Assembly (NCBI GenBank): GCA_947095535.1
Contig: OX352772.1
Span: 223,904,994 to 223,968,993 of the forward strand
DNA length: 64,000 nt
Source of the DNA: Poecilobothrus nobilitatus
Lineage: Eukaryota; Arthropoda; Insecta; Diptera; Dolichopodidae
Direction of reading: 5' to 3'
Each line of letters starts with the position of its first letter. Within the stretch, counting starts at the first letter, position 1. Positions 9,828 to 19,852 of the stretch are shown here, in pieces. The position numbers were made by a program, and so were the translations under genes. The notes below the pieces were generated by a model that was not told the origin of the DNA, made no database searches, and saw nothing but the letters and a program-made list of their open reading frames with translations.

Positions 9828-11520
9828 TTATCTATTTTGCCGAATGTAATAGCTTTGGCTATAGTTAGTGCCACTTCTACTGGGGGACCAAAATTTTTTC
9901 GATATATGTATTGTAGCAATGATATCGTTTCTCTTGTGTGTGTTTTTGTATGTATGATTTATATGTGGCGAATAGTTTAATTTGCTTGTTAGAATGATTC
10001 CAAGTATTGTAATTTGCGATTTGTATGTAAGTGTTATCGAGTTAATCGTGGTATGATTTGGGGCGCATTTCCTCCTTCTGCAAAAATGAATAACCGCTGA
10101 TTTTTCGGGAGTAAGATTGCCTCCATTTTGCCTAGTCCATTCATCCACGACCTTCATACCTTCTGTTAGCTTTCTTTTCACATCTTCACTTTAACCCTCT
10201 GCCATAAGAACTATATTATCAGCGTAAATGAGATGTCTAGTTATTTAATTCTTTTAATTTCTCACTAAGTCGAGCAATATATGTGTTAAAGAGGACAGTT
10301 GATATTGGTGAACCTTGTGGGATGCCCCTTTGTATGTCCTTAATGTCCGAAAACATATTATTTGCCCTGACTACACACTTTCTGTTTGTTTAGTAGTTCT
10401 CCACGAAATTTATTAGTTTGTTTCCAATTTTCCATTTTATAAGTTGGTTAATTATGGCTTTTTTGCTAACTCTGTCGTATGCCTTCTCGAGGTCCAGAGA
10501 TAGAAAATGTAGGTGCAATTTTCTATCCAGGCAGTTGACAATATGATTCTGGATTTCATGTAGCATGGACATAGTCCCCTTCATATTTCTAAAAGATTTG
10601 ATCTGGAAGTGTGTCTTCGATAAACCAGTTGAGTCTACGATCAACTATCTTTTCTAAAATTTTTGTTATAACAGGAAGGAGCTATATGAATCTGTAGTTC
10701 TTCGGGATCGTATGATTTTTACTAGGTTGGCGGCTTCCTTATTAATGTTCTCAGATATGGGGATTTGATCGTTAAATTTCTGGACTTCTGTTCGGTATCT
10801 ATCGCAGTTAGCATGTAGGAATCTTGGCCTATTTTTATGGTTGTTTTTAGTTTCATTTGCTTCTGCCTGGGTTCCCATTATCAATATAGGTATATGGTCG
10901 TATCCTTTAGAGTTGTGAATTGTGTCACATGTTAGTATATTACTTAGTGTTGAGTGCGCTAGCGTGACATCAGGACATGTCATGCTTCCTCTATTGGTGA
11001 TATATGTGTGTTTTCCAGTATTCATTATTTATATATCTGGGTGATTGTCCGTGAATATTTCAACCGTTCTTCCTCTTGTAGTTGTAATGTGGTCTCCCCA
11101 AACTTCGCTCCTGGCATTGAAATTTCCGAGGATTAGCAAGGAGGGATTCACTTGTTTAGTTAAGTCCATAAGAGTTTTCTGAGTTAATGGGAAATCATGC
11201 TGAATGTATACGTTTATGATTGATGTCTCCAGTTTGTGCCCCGGAAATTTAATTTTTACATCCACTAAAGGAGCTTGTAAAGGAGTTTGTATGTCAATCT
11301 CTTGAAATGTGAAATCTTTCTTTATTAATAATCCAACTCCTCCCATTACCCCAGGTGATATCGACATTAGGCAGTTGTAATTTTTGTAGGAAGTTCTTTT
11401 GCTATTCGCCCTAGTATTTGTTTCTTGTAGTGCATATAGTATAGGATAATGCTCTTTTGTTATAATGTCCAGGTATGGTAAGTTTATTAAACCCTTAATT
11501 TTCCATTGTATAAGTTCCAT
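9828..11520 (-). pseudogene. LINE ORF2 (endonuclease + reverse transcriptase)
   Basis: The endonuclease domain occupies 11,520-11,029: 'ALQETNT' (catalytic Glu), 'GGVGLLIKKD', 'NVYIQHDFP' and 'LLILGNFNARSEVWGD' (normally GDFNA; the Asp is replaced by Asn here). The 11,025-10,666 segment contains the 'YDHIPI' block normally read SDHxPI, followed by the linker. RT follows: 'FLSLDLEKAYDRV' (motif A, 10,500), 'QRGIPQGSPIS' (about 10,320), a decayed 'IYADNIVL' (normally YADD, about 10,215) and 'LGIILTSKLNYSPHI' (about 10,010). Stops and frameshifts separate the blocks, and two catalytic residues are altered. Confidence 0.75.
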
Positions 11521-12039
11521 GGTAAGTTAAAACCCTTGAATGTTCCATTGTATGATTAATGAATTATTTGTGGTTAGATTTAGGTTTAATCCACTTCGTG
11601 AATTTTGTCTTAAAGGTTTATTTGCATTTTGTAATTTCAGAAGATTGGTTATTTATTTTGAAGGATGTGGATGCTATTTCTATATTTCTGTTGGTTGATT
11701 CTCTTGATGGTTGTCTGCTTCTATTTTTTGGAGTTTATATTGGCGATAGGTTTCCTTTATTATTTGACATAGTAACGATGTATCAGCTTTGTTCGGTTAA
11801 TTCTCTTCTTGTGCCTCTCTCAATGCTTGGGCTACTGTTTTTGTTTGTGATGATCTATTGGATTTTGTATTGATAGGAATTTAAGCTTTAATATTATTTG
11901 TAGGATTACTTTCGTTGTTGGGTGGGTTAGTTTTATTTTGATTAGTATTGGTAGTGGCTACGATATTGTTTTGTGTTTTGTAAATCTTGTAGGCCTCTCC
12001 CTTTGCACAGCTGTTGTCAGTTTTGATTTTTAGGACGTC

Positions 12040-12765
12040 TTTCTGATGCAGCTGGAGCAATTAGGGTCATTGGGAGGGTGTGCTGGTGCATCGGGGTTGT
12101 TTTCGCAATTTAAACATCTTGGAATCAAGCAATTTTGCCTGTGTGCTGTCATATTCTCAGGTTTGACATCTTGTGAGCAGTTACTGAACTTCTGACCGGT
12201 TTCCGGGTTACAGTACTTCTCTTTGTGGTTCTTAACGCTGGCATTTTAAGCAACGTATTGGACTTGGATACGATTTTTTTATATCCACTTTTAGGAAGCC
12301 AACTTTCAGGCTTCTAGGGGGCTCACAAGTCCCAAACGTAACACTTATAAATCCTGAAAATTTACTTACAATGTTGTTCTTGTTTGGTTTATTACCCGGA
12401 AATCGGTAAATTTCTTCTATTTCTGCTGTGGGATTATCAACTTTAAGTTCTCTAAGGATTTCTGCATCGGACTTACCTTCATTGGCAAGGGCGCAATAGG
12501 AAAAAATTTCCTTAGATTGGTTGAGGGATCTCATATAATCGATTTTGACGGGTATCTTCATCAAGCTCTCTTGTTTCACAAAGGACTCTGCTATTTTTTT
12601 GCTTGGTACGTAGATTAGGATGTTCCCTCCTCTATCGTACTTTCCATTAAAATTTGTATTTATTTCTTGCAACGCTTTGTTTATCCCAAAGATGTTAAAA
12701 GCTTTAATTGTCTTGGTGTTGTTTTTAGGTTTAAGTATTAAACATTTTTTGTCATTATCCGCCAA
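12040..12765 (-). pseudogene. LINE ORF1 (gag-like, CCHC zinc knuckles)
   Basis: It starts at MADNDKKC and runs 177 residues to 12,232, where a stop falls inside 'RCLKCQR'. The next codons continue the zinc-knuckle region: 'C..Y....' spacing with 'NCSQDVKPENMTAHRQNC' and 'PRCLNCENNP' down to about 12,050. This is the Jockey/I-type gag plan: an N-terminal RNA-binding half, then two or three CCHC/C2HC knuckles that bind element RNA. At least one stop interrupts it, so it is dead. Confidence 0.7.
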
Positions 12766-12870
12766 GGTTGCACCAAGTCTGGGAAATAATGCATATCTAT
12801 CATTTTTTTTGGCGCTGTTGGTTTTTTGTCCTATCCGTTCAGTCTATTGGAACTCTTACCTTTAATATAA

Positions 12871-13135
12871 TTTCTTATATTCAAAGAAGAGATGTTCGTC
12901 TTTTGTAAATTGGAATAAGCTTTTTTGATATAATATTAAAATTATTTCAAAAAGCGAATCGGTCCTGTCTAGTTTAAAAGCTATTCTTTTTTTTCTGAAC
13001 TTTATTTTATTTATTCTCCTATCTTCGTTTTTATATTTATTTAAAATTTTAAAATTTAATTTATTTAAATTTGCTTCTCCTAAAAGTGTGCAATTTTCTT
13101 TTTAAACAAATTTAAATTCTTGTTTACTTAAAAGT
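12871..13135. other. Spacer, no gene recognised
   Basis: AT-rich. It may hold the 5' untranslated part of the minus-strand LINE, but no boundary can be seen. Confidence 0.35.
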
Positions 13136-13325
13136 GGGGGGGCTTCGGTAGCCTAGTGGGTAGTCGTGTGGCGTATTAACCGAAGGAGTCTGGGTTCGAT
13201 CCCTGCACTAGTCGTAAGTGTTTTTTTCTTTACATGCCCCCGTTACGACCAAATATAATGTAAATATTTAGTATATAATATAAACAAAATAAATAATATT
13301 ATAATATTGTTATATGGTATAACAT
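13136..13325 (+). mobile_element. SINE-B copy, tRNA-derived head
   Basis: The head 'ggcttcggtagcctagtggg' is an A-box-like RNA polymerase III element, and 'gggttcgatccc' at 13,192 is a B box. The tRNA-like head is followed by 'ttacgaccaaatataatgt' and an AT-rich body shared with the SINE at 60,341. The family tail ('cctataatggccttggtag') is absent here but appears at 15,374, suggesting a 2-kb insertion inside the SINE. Confidence 0.7.
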
Positions 13326-13338
13326 AAGTGCCAGTCTT

Positions 13339-13644
13339 ATGGAAAAGTTGCGTAAATGTGAAGGAAAGTGCATAAGAGTATGTATAAAGAAGTCACGTAA
13401 GCCCGAATCTGACTACAAGCATTACTACTCTAACAAATACTTGTACAAAGAATCAAACATAATAAGAATCGATAGTTTTATGATAAAACTTATTCGAAAT
13501 CATAATAATAGAGCACTAAACACTCCAGACAATGGTTTAATATCACATATATTCTACCACAATGAGGAGTACATTACAAAGTCTTTGCTCATTGGCTTTA
13601 TAGCCCCTGAGCATTTAATCTTTCTAGATAAAAATTTCGGATAA
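13339..13644 (+). CDS. Hypothetical 101-residue ORF, unrecognised
   Basis: An uninterrupted frame from ATG, Cys/Lys/Arg-rich at the N-terminus (a 'CEGKCIRVCIKKSRKP' patch), then Tyr/Asn/Ile-rich with 'MIKLIRNHNN' and 'GFIAPEHLIFL'. No family is recognised and no zinc-binding spacing is clear. It lies between the SINE-B head and the left end of the TIR element, so it may be a fragment of another insertion. It could equally be a chance frame in AT-rich DNA. Confidence 0.25.
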   Translation: MEKLRKCEGKCIRVCIKKSRKPESDYKHYYSNKYLYKESNIIRIDSFMIKLIRNHNNRALNTPDNGLISHIFYHNEEYITKSLLIGFIAPEHLIFLDKNFG

Positions 13645-13692
13645 AGACAAAGTAATAACAAGGTAGAATGTAAACCAACGGTTTTTAAAAGC

Positions 13693-14958
13693 GCACATTT
13701 CCAAAACTCAATACAAACTGTTTAGAAGTGTGACTTACACAAAAATTTGAAAATTTCATGTAATACGAAAAAATGTGAAAATAGGACATTTTTGAAATTT
13801 TGAGGGGCCGTAAGTCCGGAATCCTATATAATTAAGAAAAGCCGTTAGCACATGTAAAAATATATTATTGAACCTTTAATTTTCATGTCTTGCCGAAGAA
13901 AAATTTGTACAGGTGCCTAAGTTACAGGTGTCTAAAAATAGCAAATTTTCAATTTTTGAGGCGTAATAACTCTTAAAGAGGGGGTGGTACCAAAAAATTT
14001 TCTGAGAAAACTTACACTAATTCTAAAAGTTCTTTCTTGTCTCAAAATTTCAGGTTCCTACCTAAAGGGGTGCCGGAGTTATGAAAAAAGAAATTTCATG
14101 CAAAATGTGGTTTTCACATAACGGTAAATTTAAATAGTAAATTACAAAATATTACATAACTTTGATATTGTTTTATATAGATAATAAAATTTTCGATCTT
14201 CTGGCGGTTTTAGATTGCAAAATTATTACGCAGAGCCCGAGATATATACATTTGAAAATGGGGCTTTTTCGCAATTTTGAAGAGCTGCAACTTTGGAACC
14301 CTTTACAATTAAAATAAACCTTTAACATACGTAAAAATATATTATTGTAGCTTTAATTTTTATATCTTGCAGAAGTAAAATATGTGCAGGTTCCTAAGTT
14401 ACAGGTATTTAAAAATAGCAAATTTTCAATTTTTAAGCCCTAATAGCTCATAAACAGGGGGTGGTCCGAAAAAATTTTCTGAGCAAACTTATACTAATTC
14501 TAAAAGTTCTTTCTTGCCTTAAAATTTCAAGCTTCTATCTAGAAGCGTGCCGGAGTTATGAAAGTAGAAAAATCATGCAAAATTTGGTTTTCACATAACG
14601 GTAAATTTAAATACTAAATTTAAAAAAATTGTATAATTTTCATATTAATTTACAAAGATAAGAGAAATACCTGTCGAATGACGTTTTCAGATTGAAAAAA
14701 TCTTAAGCAGAACATAAGATATATGCATTTAAAAATAGGGCTTTTTCAAAGTTTGAGGGGCTGTAGCTCCGTAATGGGGGGGGGCTACATGAAAAAGTTG
14801 TTCCACAAAATTATTTTTTTTATGAGACCTACCTATGGTTAAAATTTTTTTTCTCTATCTTTAACGGTGTAGAAGTTTTGTAAACAGACGGACGGACGGA
14901 CGGACGGACAGAGTGAAACTAATAAGCACATTTTTTCAAAATTTTTTTGGAAATGTGC
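13693..14958. mobile_element. Non-autonomous TIR element with two ~480-bp internal repeats
   Basis: It starts 'gcacatttccaaaa' and ends with its reverse complement 'ttttggaaatgtgc', a 14-bp terminal inverted repeat. Inside, a block beginning near 13,859 ('tatattattgaacctttaat') recurs near 14,339 with the same order of motifs ('aatagcaaattttcaattttt', 'gggggtggt', 'gttatgaaa'), so the period is about 480 bp. A (gacg)n run lies at 14,886-14,909. There is no coding capacity. An inverted partial copy lies at 1-410. Confidence 0.6.
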
Positions 14959-14959
14959 T

Positions 14960-15700
14960 AAAAAAAGAATATTGTTGGTTAGATAACATATACTAATGTG
15001 ATGTGAATTCTCTTACCACATATTAGGTTGTAAATAATAGGCTAAGTTGTTTAAGTAGGTTAAGTAGGCTAAAGTAGGTTACTTTTCTTTTATTTTAAAA
15101 ATAAGATAAAAAATTTTGATTTTTAAAACCAACATTTTTGCAATAAAAAAAAAAAAAATATTATTATATAATATAAATATTTTGAGAAAGGCTTTATCAA
15201 TAATTTGTTACAAAAACCAACATAAAAAATTACAAATTAACTTAAATGTTAGTATGATTAAGATAAATGCAGTTTTTTCGAAACTTTTTTCTAACCTAAG
15301 TTAAATTAAGAGTGTAATTAAAAGGTATAAATAAAAAGTTAATAAAAAAAAAAATTTAATAATAGTATAAAAACCTATAATGGCCTTGGTAGTCGATGGT
15401 TCAATAATATTGCATTACATTTATGTATGTAATATAGTATGATTTTTTTTTTTTTTATATAATTCCAACAATTCTTCACTTTTTTGATTTCTTAGATCAT
15501 AAGATGGATAAGAATTTATTTTTTAAATATTGCTTTTTAAGTGTTTTTGCACTTTTTGAGTTTTTAAGAATAAAAATTAATATAATTTTTTTTATTTTTT
15601 TATTTTAGACACTTTGTACAAGTTTTTAATATATTTAGAAAATTAAATAATTATTACCAAAATAATTATAATTAGTTATTATTGTAATATTTTTTCAGAG
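14960..15700. other. AT-rich stretch containing a SINE-B tail
   Basis: No gene. At about 15,350-15,425 the sequence 'cctataatggccttggtag' plus 'tcgatggttcaataatattg' matches the 3' part of the SINE at 60,535-60,580 and may be the displaced tail of the SINE-B head at 13,136. The small frame at 15,116-15,304 is Lys/Ile/Asn-rich AT noise. Confidence 0.5.
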
Positions 15701-15709
15701 CAAAATAAA

Positions 15710-17811
15710 CACCGTCCTACACGATCGACTGATTGACTAGTCGACCTTGAAATGTTAATTGATAGTTTTAAAATTGACATACATATTATCGTACTTACTG
15801 AAACTTGGATACATAGTTCGGAAAATAAATTTTTTAATATTAAAGGATTTAATTCCTACTTTTCCAATAGAGATAAGGCATACGGTGGGGTTGGTGTTTT
15901 TGTTAAAGAAAACTTTCACAAATATCAAATTTATGAGGAAGAATTTGAAAAAGTAATATTTTACTAGTGAAACAAAATATTAATATATTTGGAATGTACA
16001 GATCACACGAAACTCGTTTTGTTTCATTTATTAATAAATTAGACGAAACCACTTTTCAATTTAAGAAATCATTCATTGTGGGAGATATGAATCTAAATAT
16101 ATTACAAATAGATAATTCAGATATTATTGCATATACAAATACATTGTTAACTAATGGGTTTTTAATTTATAATAAAATCTCTGAGCAATTCTCTACTAGG
16201 TTCGGAAGGACCTCAAAAACTATTATTGATCATGTGATATCTGGCATTACAGAAAAAAAATACTCCTTTTATGTATTAGACTGCTCCCTGTCAGATCATC
16301 AAATGTTTTTTTATAAGTATTGATGAAACACCGGTTACTGAGGGAATTAATTTTATGAAAACAGTTTTAAATTATGATAACATTGGTAACATTAATATTT
16401 GGAATAACCTAAATTCTCATGATAACTTCAATTCTGTGATAAATAAACTTATTGAAACAATTAATCACAATACTCAGCGTATTCTTATAAGAAAGAAAGT
16501 AAATAAAAGAGAGTGGATTACAGACGAAATACTTAGTGAGATGAAAGTAAGAGATTCGTTCTTTAAATACAAAAGAAAATATCCAGATGATGCCCATATT
16601 GATTTTCTGTACAAAAATTATAAAAATAAAGTTAAAGCACTAATAATTGAGTCAAAAAAATTTTTTTTTCAAATGAAATCCTTAATAATACTTCAAGTAG
16701 TAAAAAATTGTGGGTATGCTACAAAAAAATAATGTTCAATATGGATAATTCAGGCTTAAGTAAACCTATCAAAGTGATAAATTGCAATAACAAGGTAATT
16801 GAAGAGGAAAACGATAAATCGCTACGGCTTTTAATAATTATTTTATAAATTAGTTAAATGATGGTAATTACTCGTTAAATACAATCGATGTTCAGTACAT
16901 AAACCAATTCCGTAAGAATATTTTCAATAACTTTCAATTATCTCCGACCACCGCGATATATTCGTCATATATTAAGTCTAATATCTGCTATTTAAATCTT
17001 ATATGAAACAGGGCGCCACAAGTGTACCTAAATAAACTGGAGATAGTACACAAAAAGTTTTTGAAAATTATTCAACGGTTACCGATTTGTTATCCATCGC
17101 GATTTTTGTACACGTACCAATATCTTAGTCTGGCGTTCATAAGCAAATTTGAATTGCGTGCAACGGCTTTCAAAATAGTAAACAACAAATTAAAACATAG
17201 TTTTATCTTAAATAGAATACCCGAAATACATAACTATAATACAAGAAACAAAGCCAATTTCTATCTTTCACTTTTTAGAACTAGCAGCCAAATAAAAAAC
17301 TGCTTATACAATTGTTTGAAAAGCTACAACGTCTTACCGAAAGAACCAAAATTAATAAGCAATTTCTCTTTTTTCAAAAAGAAGTAAAGGACTTATTAAT
17401 TGAGAACTAATTATCCGTAACATTATTAATTCAATACTAACAGCATGTTTTGAGAACATTACTAACATTACTAATACAAGTATTAAAATTATTGCTCACA
17501 TTATACTAACGTATGATTTTGCTTTCATTGTATGCTTCTGGAATACAATGTAAAACAACACATTTTGTTAACTTTTTATTTTTATTTATTTTTTCTTTTA
17601 ATTAATTTGCAATAGTAAATATTTTAATTAATTTTGGTATTATTTTTAATTAACTTGTTATAAATTTTGCTTTTTAATTACGTCTCTATACATATGAAAA
17701 TTATAAGACCACACAGCTTTGTGCTAAGGTCATGAATAAATCATTTAAATTGTATCTATAAACTAATTTTGTTAATCAACTATAAATTAAAATAAAGAAA
17801 AAAAAAAAAAG
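15710..17811 (+). mobile_element. LINE copy, 5' truncated, RT core deleted
   Basis: The endonuclease segment starts at about 15,752, the linker follows to about 16,990, then the frame jumps directly to the extreme C-terminal RT/thumb region (17,022-17,390). The 3' UTR ends in an A-rich tail at 17,795-17,811. ORF1 is absent. The 3' end abuts the second polymerase gene (PolB2), so it may have inserted just upstream of, or within, that gene. Confidence 0.7.
15752..17387 (+). pseudogene. LINE ORF2 with internal deletion of the reverse transcriptase
   Basis: EN blocks: 'IIVLTETWI' (15,789), 'GGVGVFVKE' (15,885), then, after a stop at 15,965, 'FIVGDMNLNIL' (16,074; the GDxN of EN), 'IDHVIS' and 'LSDHQMFF' (about 16,290; catalytic SDH). 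The linker carries 'REWITDEILSEMKVRDSFFKYKRKYP' spread over 16,508-16,590, a LINE linker signature also seen at 42,190 and 61,115. The 17,022-17,387 frame holds 'YLNKLEIVHKKFLKIIQRLP' and 'NTRNKANFYLS', typical of the RT C-terminus. All seven RT core motifs are missing between about 16,990 and 17,020, and several frameshifts are present. Confidence 0.75.
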
Positions 17812-17814
17812 ATT

Positions 17815-18622
17815 TCGAAGGTGATAGTTACAATAATGATGATGGTTTAAATATAATTGGAAAAAATTCATATGTGATCGCTGCCTAAATTTTTTTTTTT
17901 TTAATGCATTTTTCTGCCACATAAATGTGGACAGGAAATTACACAGTCTTTTCTGTTCAGGCGTGACTGTAAATGTCGTAAGGGGGAATAACTCTTACGA
18001 CGTGTGTGAGATTCGAACCCACACTCCCTCGGTGTTTACAGCGTATTTTATACGCTCTTACCCATTAAACCACCGAAGCCCCAATTTTTTTTAGTCTCAG
18101 GAAAAACTACTTAGACATGAAGAATATTGTCAAAACCAAAATGATTGTTGCATTTTACTGCCAAAGGTAACAACTATTTTTTTAAAAAAATTTAAAGACA
18201 AAACAGAAAGCTCCTTTCGTTATATATGCAGATTTAGAAACAATGCTCAAAAAAATATCGCAACAAAAAAACAGTTGATACTGTTTATTATGAACATCAT
18301 GAAGTATATAGCATCGGATATTATTTTAAATGTTCTTATGATGATAAAAAATGATATTATAAATCCTTCAGACGGAATGACAGTTCAAAATGGTTTTCAC
18401 GAGAATTAGAAGCAGTTGGTACCGAAATAATTTCAATGTATGGTGGCCCCTAACCCTAACCTTAACTTAACAATGATGATATTAATTCTTTTAAAAACTC
18501 TAATTTCTGTCATATATGTGAGAAAAAATTTGAAGATGGTGAGAAGATGTGGAAGATCACTGTCATTTAACAGAAAGGTATAGAGGTGCTGCTCATATAT
18601 CTTGTAACCTTGAAAACATGTG
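17815..18622 (+). pseudogene. Second-lineage family B DNA polymerase (PolB2), N-terminal part
   Basis: Frames in order: 'KFICDRCLN' (17,856, a zinc-finger half, interrupted by a SINE), 'KLLRHEEYC' (18,110), 'PFVIYADLETMLKK' (18,213; exonuclease motif I region), 'YYEHHEVYSIGYYFKCSYDD' (18,287) and 'CHICEKKFED' (18,517), followed by a decayed 'DHCHLTGKYRGAAH' block (18,560-18,610). This order is characteristic of a large family of virus/transposon-like protein-primed polymerases in invertebrate genomes, distinct from the Maverick polymerase at 51-54 kb. Frameshifts occur between most blocks. It resumes at 30,285 after about 11.7 kb of insertions. Confidence 0.75.
17890..18082 (-). mobile_element. 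SINE-A copy, tRNA-derived, inserted in PolB2
   Basis: The minus strand reads a tRNA-like head 'ggggcttcggtggtttaatg', a B box 'gggttcgaatctc' (18,007-18,020), then the body 'gtcgtaagagttatt' and a 'ccacatttatgtggcag' hairpin, ending in a poly-A. It is nearly colinear with 55,672-55,860. It sits between the 'RCLN' and 'KLLRHEEYC' blocks of the polymerase frame. Both flanks carry an 'aattttttt' run, which may be a target duplication or just the A-tail. Confidence 0.85.
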
Positions 18623-18639
18623 AAATTGGACCTCATTGT

Positions 18640-19420
18640 ATACCGTATGATATAGGTATACAAACATACCCTATTATTTGGCATAAATTTGGTACCAAAT
18701 GGACTGAAGATGAATACAATAGCAGACTTTCTAAATTATACAATTCTAATATTTCCTCAATTAATAAGGAGAAGTTATTAAATACATCAATTCTTATCAA
18801 AGGTGCTCCATCTTAATTTGATGTTTCATGCCTTAGTGCTACTCCCAATCGGATAAAAAAAAGAAATTTAAAGTATCGCTGCTTTAAATTAACTGGACCG
18901 TATAAAATTTTGGAGTTGTTGCAGGATCCTGATAATACATATGTTCGGAACAAAATTGGTGCAGTTACTACTTGGTGGTCCTCCAGTTCAAGTCTATTTC
19001 GAACTTTATTAAGACAAAAGCTAAAGGTAACCTTAAATATCCATTAAGTTTAATAGATGCAAATTCTGATTTTTCTGAAATTCTTAATGATCTATCAAAC
19101 CAATCCGCTATTGATACTAACAAAACAAATCTTACCGAAAATAAAATTACTAGTAACAAGTATTTAATTAGTCTACTGGACTTACCAATAATTACACCTC
19201 CTAGTGCTAGTAATTCTAGCCATACAATTAACAATAATGTAATTCATAATAATTTAATCAGTCTGTTTGACTTACTAAAAGTTGCACTTCCTAATTCTAA
19301 TAATGATTAGTCTTATTACTCTCTTACTCTCTTATTAGTCTCTTACTACTGACATAAACAATAATCAAAATAATATAAATAGCCTTCTTGACCTACTAAC
19401 AGTTATTTTATTTTATTTAT
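18640..19420 (+). pseudogene. Possible LTR-retrotransposon 3' pol remnant with Asn/Ser-rich repeats
   Basis: One frame near 18,880-18,990 contains 'LTGPYKILELLQDPDNTYV' and recalls the C-terminal end of integrases in LTR retrotransposons (GPYxIxxxL); this is a weak resemblance. The 18,972-19,310 frame is rich in Asn/Ser/Thr. It carries a degenerate 25-29-residue repeat ('LISLLDLPIITPP', then 'LISLFDLLKVALP', then 'INSLLDLLTVILF' at about 19,375). No RT, protease or LTR was found. The family call is tentative. Confidence 0.3.
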
Positions 19421-19850
19421 TTTTTACCAGTTTAAATCAAGCAGGTTACTTAATCAAAATATTACTTAAAATTAATATTAACAATATGAAATAATAAAAT
19501 AAAAACTGCAATTAAAGATTATTAATTAAATTTGAATTAAAAAATAAAATAAAACCATAAATTTTTATTGAAGATAATTTGCTTACTCTAGAAAATTGGT
19601 AAATAACAGAATATCAAATTATTAAATATTATAAGCATTAGTTGACTTGATAATCAAATAAACCTTAGGTTATGAACTTCAATTAAAAGAAAAAAATTAA
19701 TGACACTAATATACACAGTTCTTTAAAGACTTTTTTGTTAATAGGAAATAAATATGTGATTTATATTTATTACATAAACACATCATTCTATTGATCGATT
19801 CATGTTTACCATAATTGGTTCGGTAAAATTGTAAATTGAAAATATTAACT
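19421..19850. other. AT-rich spacer, no gene recognised
   Basis: AT-rich sequence between the LTR-like remnant and the 3' end of the minus-strand LINE at 19.85 kb. Part of it is probably that LINE's 3' UTR. Confidence 0.4.
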
Positions 19851-19852
19851 GA

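Larger units (their letters stand above)
9790..12870 (-). mobile_element. Minus-strand non-LTR retrotransposon (zinc-knuckle gag, EN-RT; Jockey/I-like)
   Basis: Read in reverse, this contains ORF1 with gag and zinc knuckles (12,765 to about 12,050), a spacer of about 530 bp, then ORF2 with an apurinic-like endonuclease (11,520-11,029), linker and reverse transcriptase (about 11,025-9,828). The reading frames are long but broken by stops and shifts. The clade is inferred from ORF1 with CCHC knuckles plus the 'RGIPQGSPIS' RT motif. Exact ends and target duplications were not identified. Confidence 0.75.

Noticed and set aside
13655..14990. CRISPR-like or regulatory reading of the regularly repeated blocks
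   Set aside because: The units are about 480 bp, diverged, bounded by a TIR and in a eukaryotic genome; a transposon interior is the simpler explanation.
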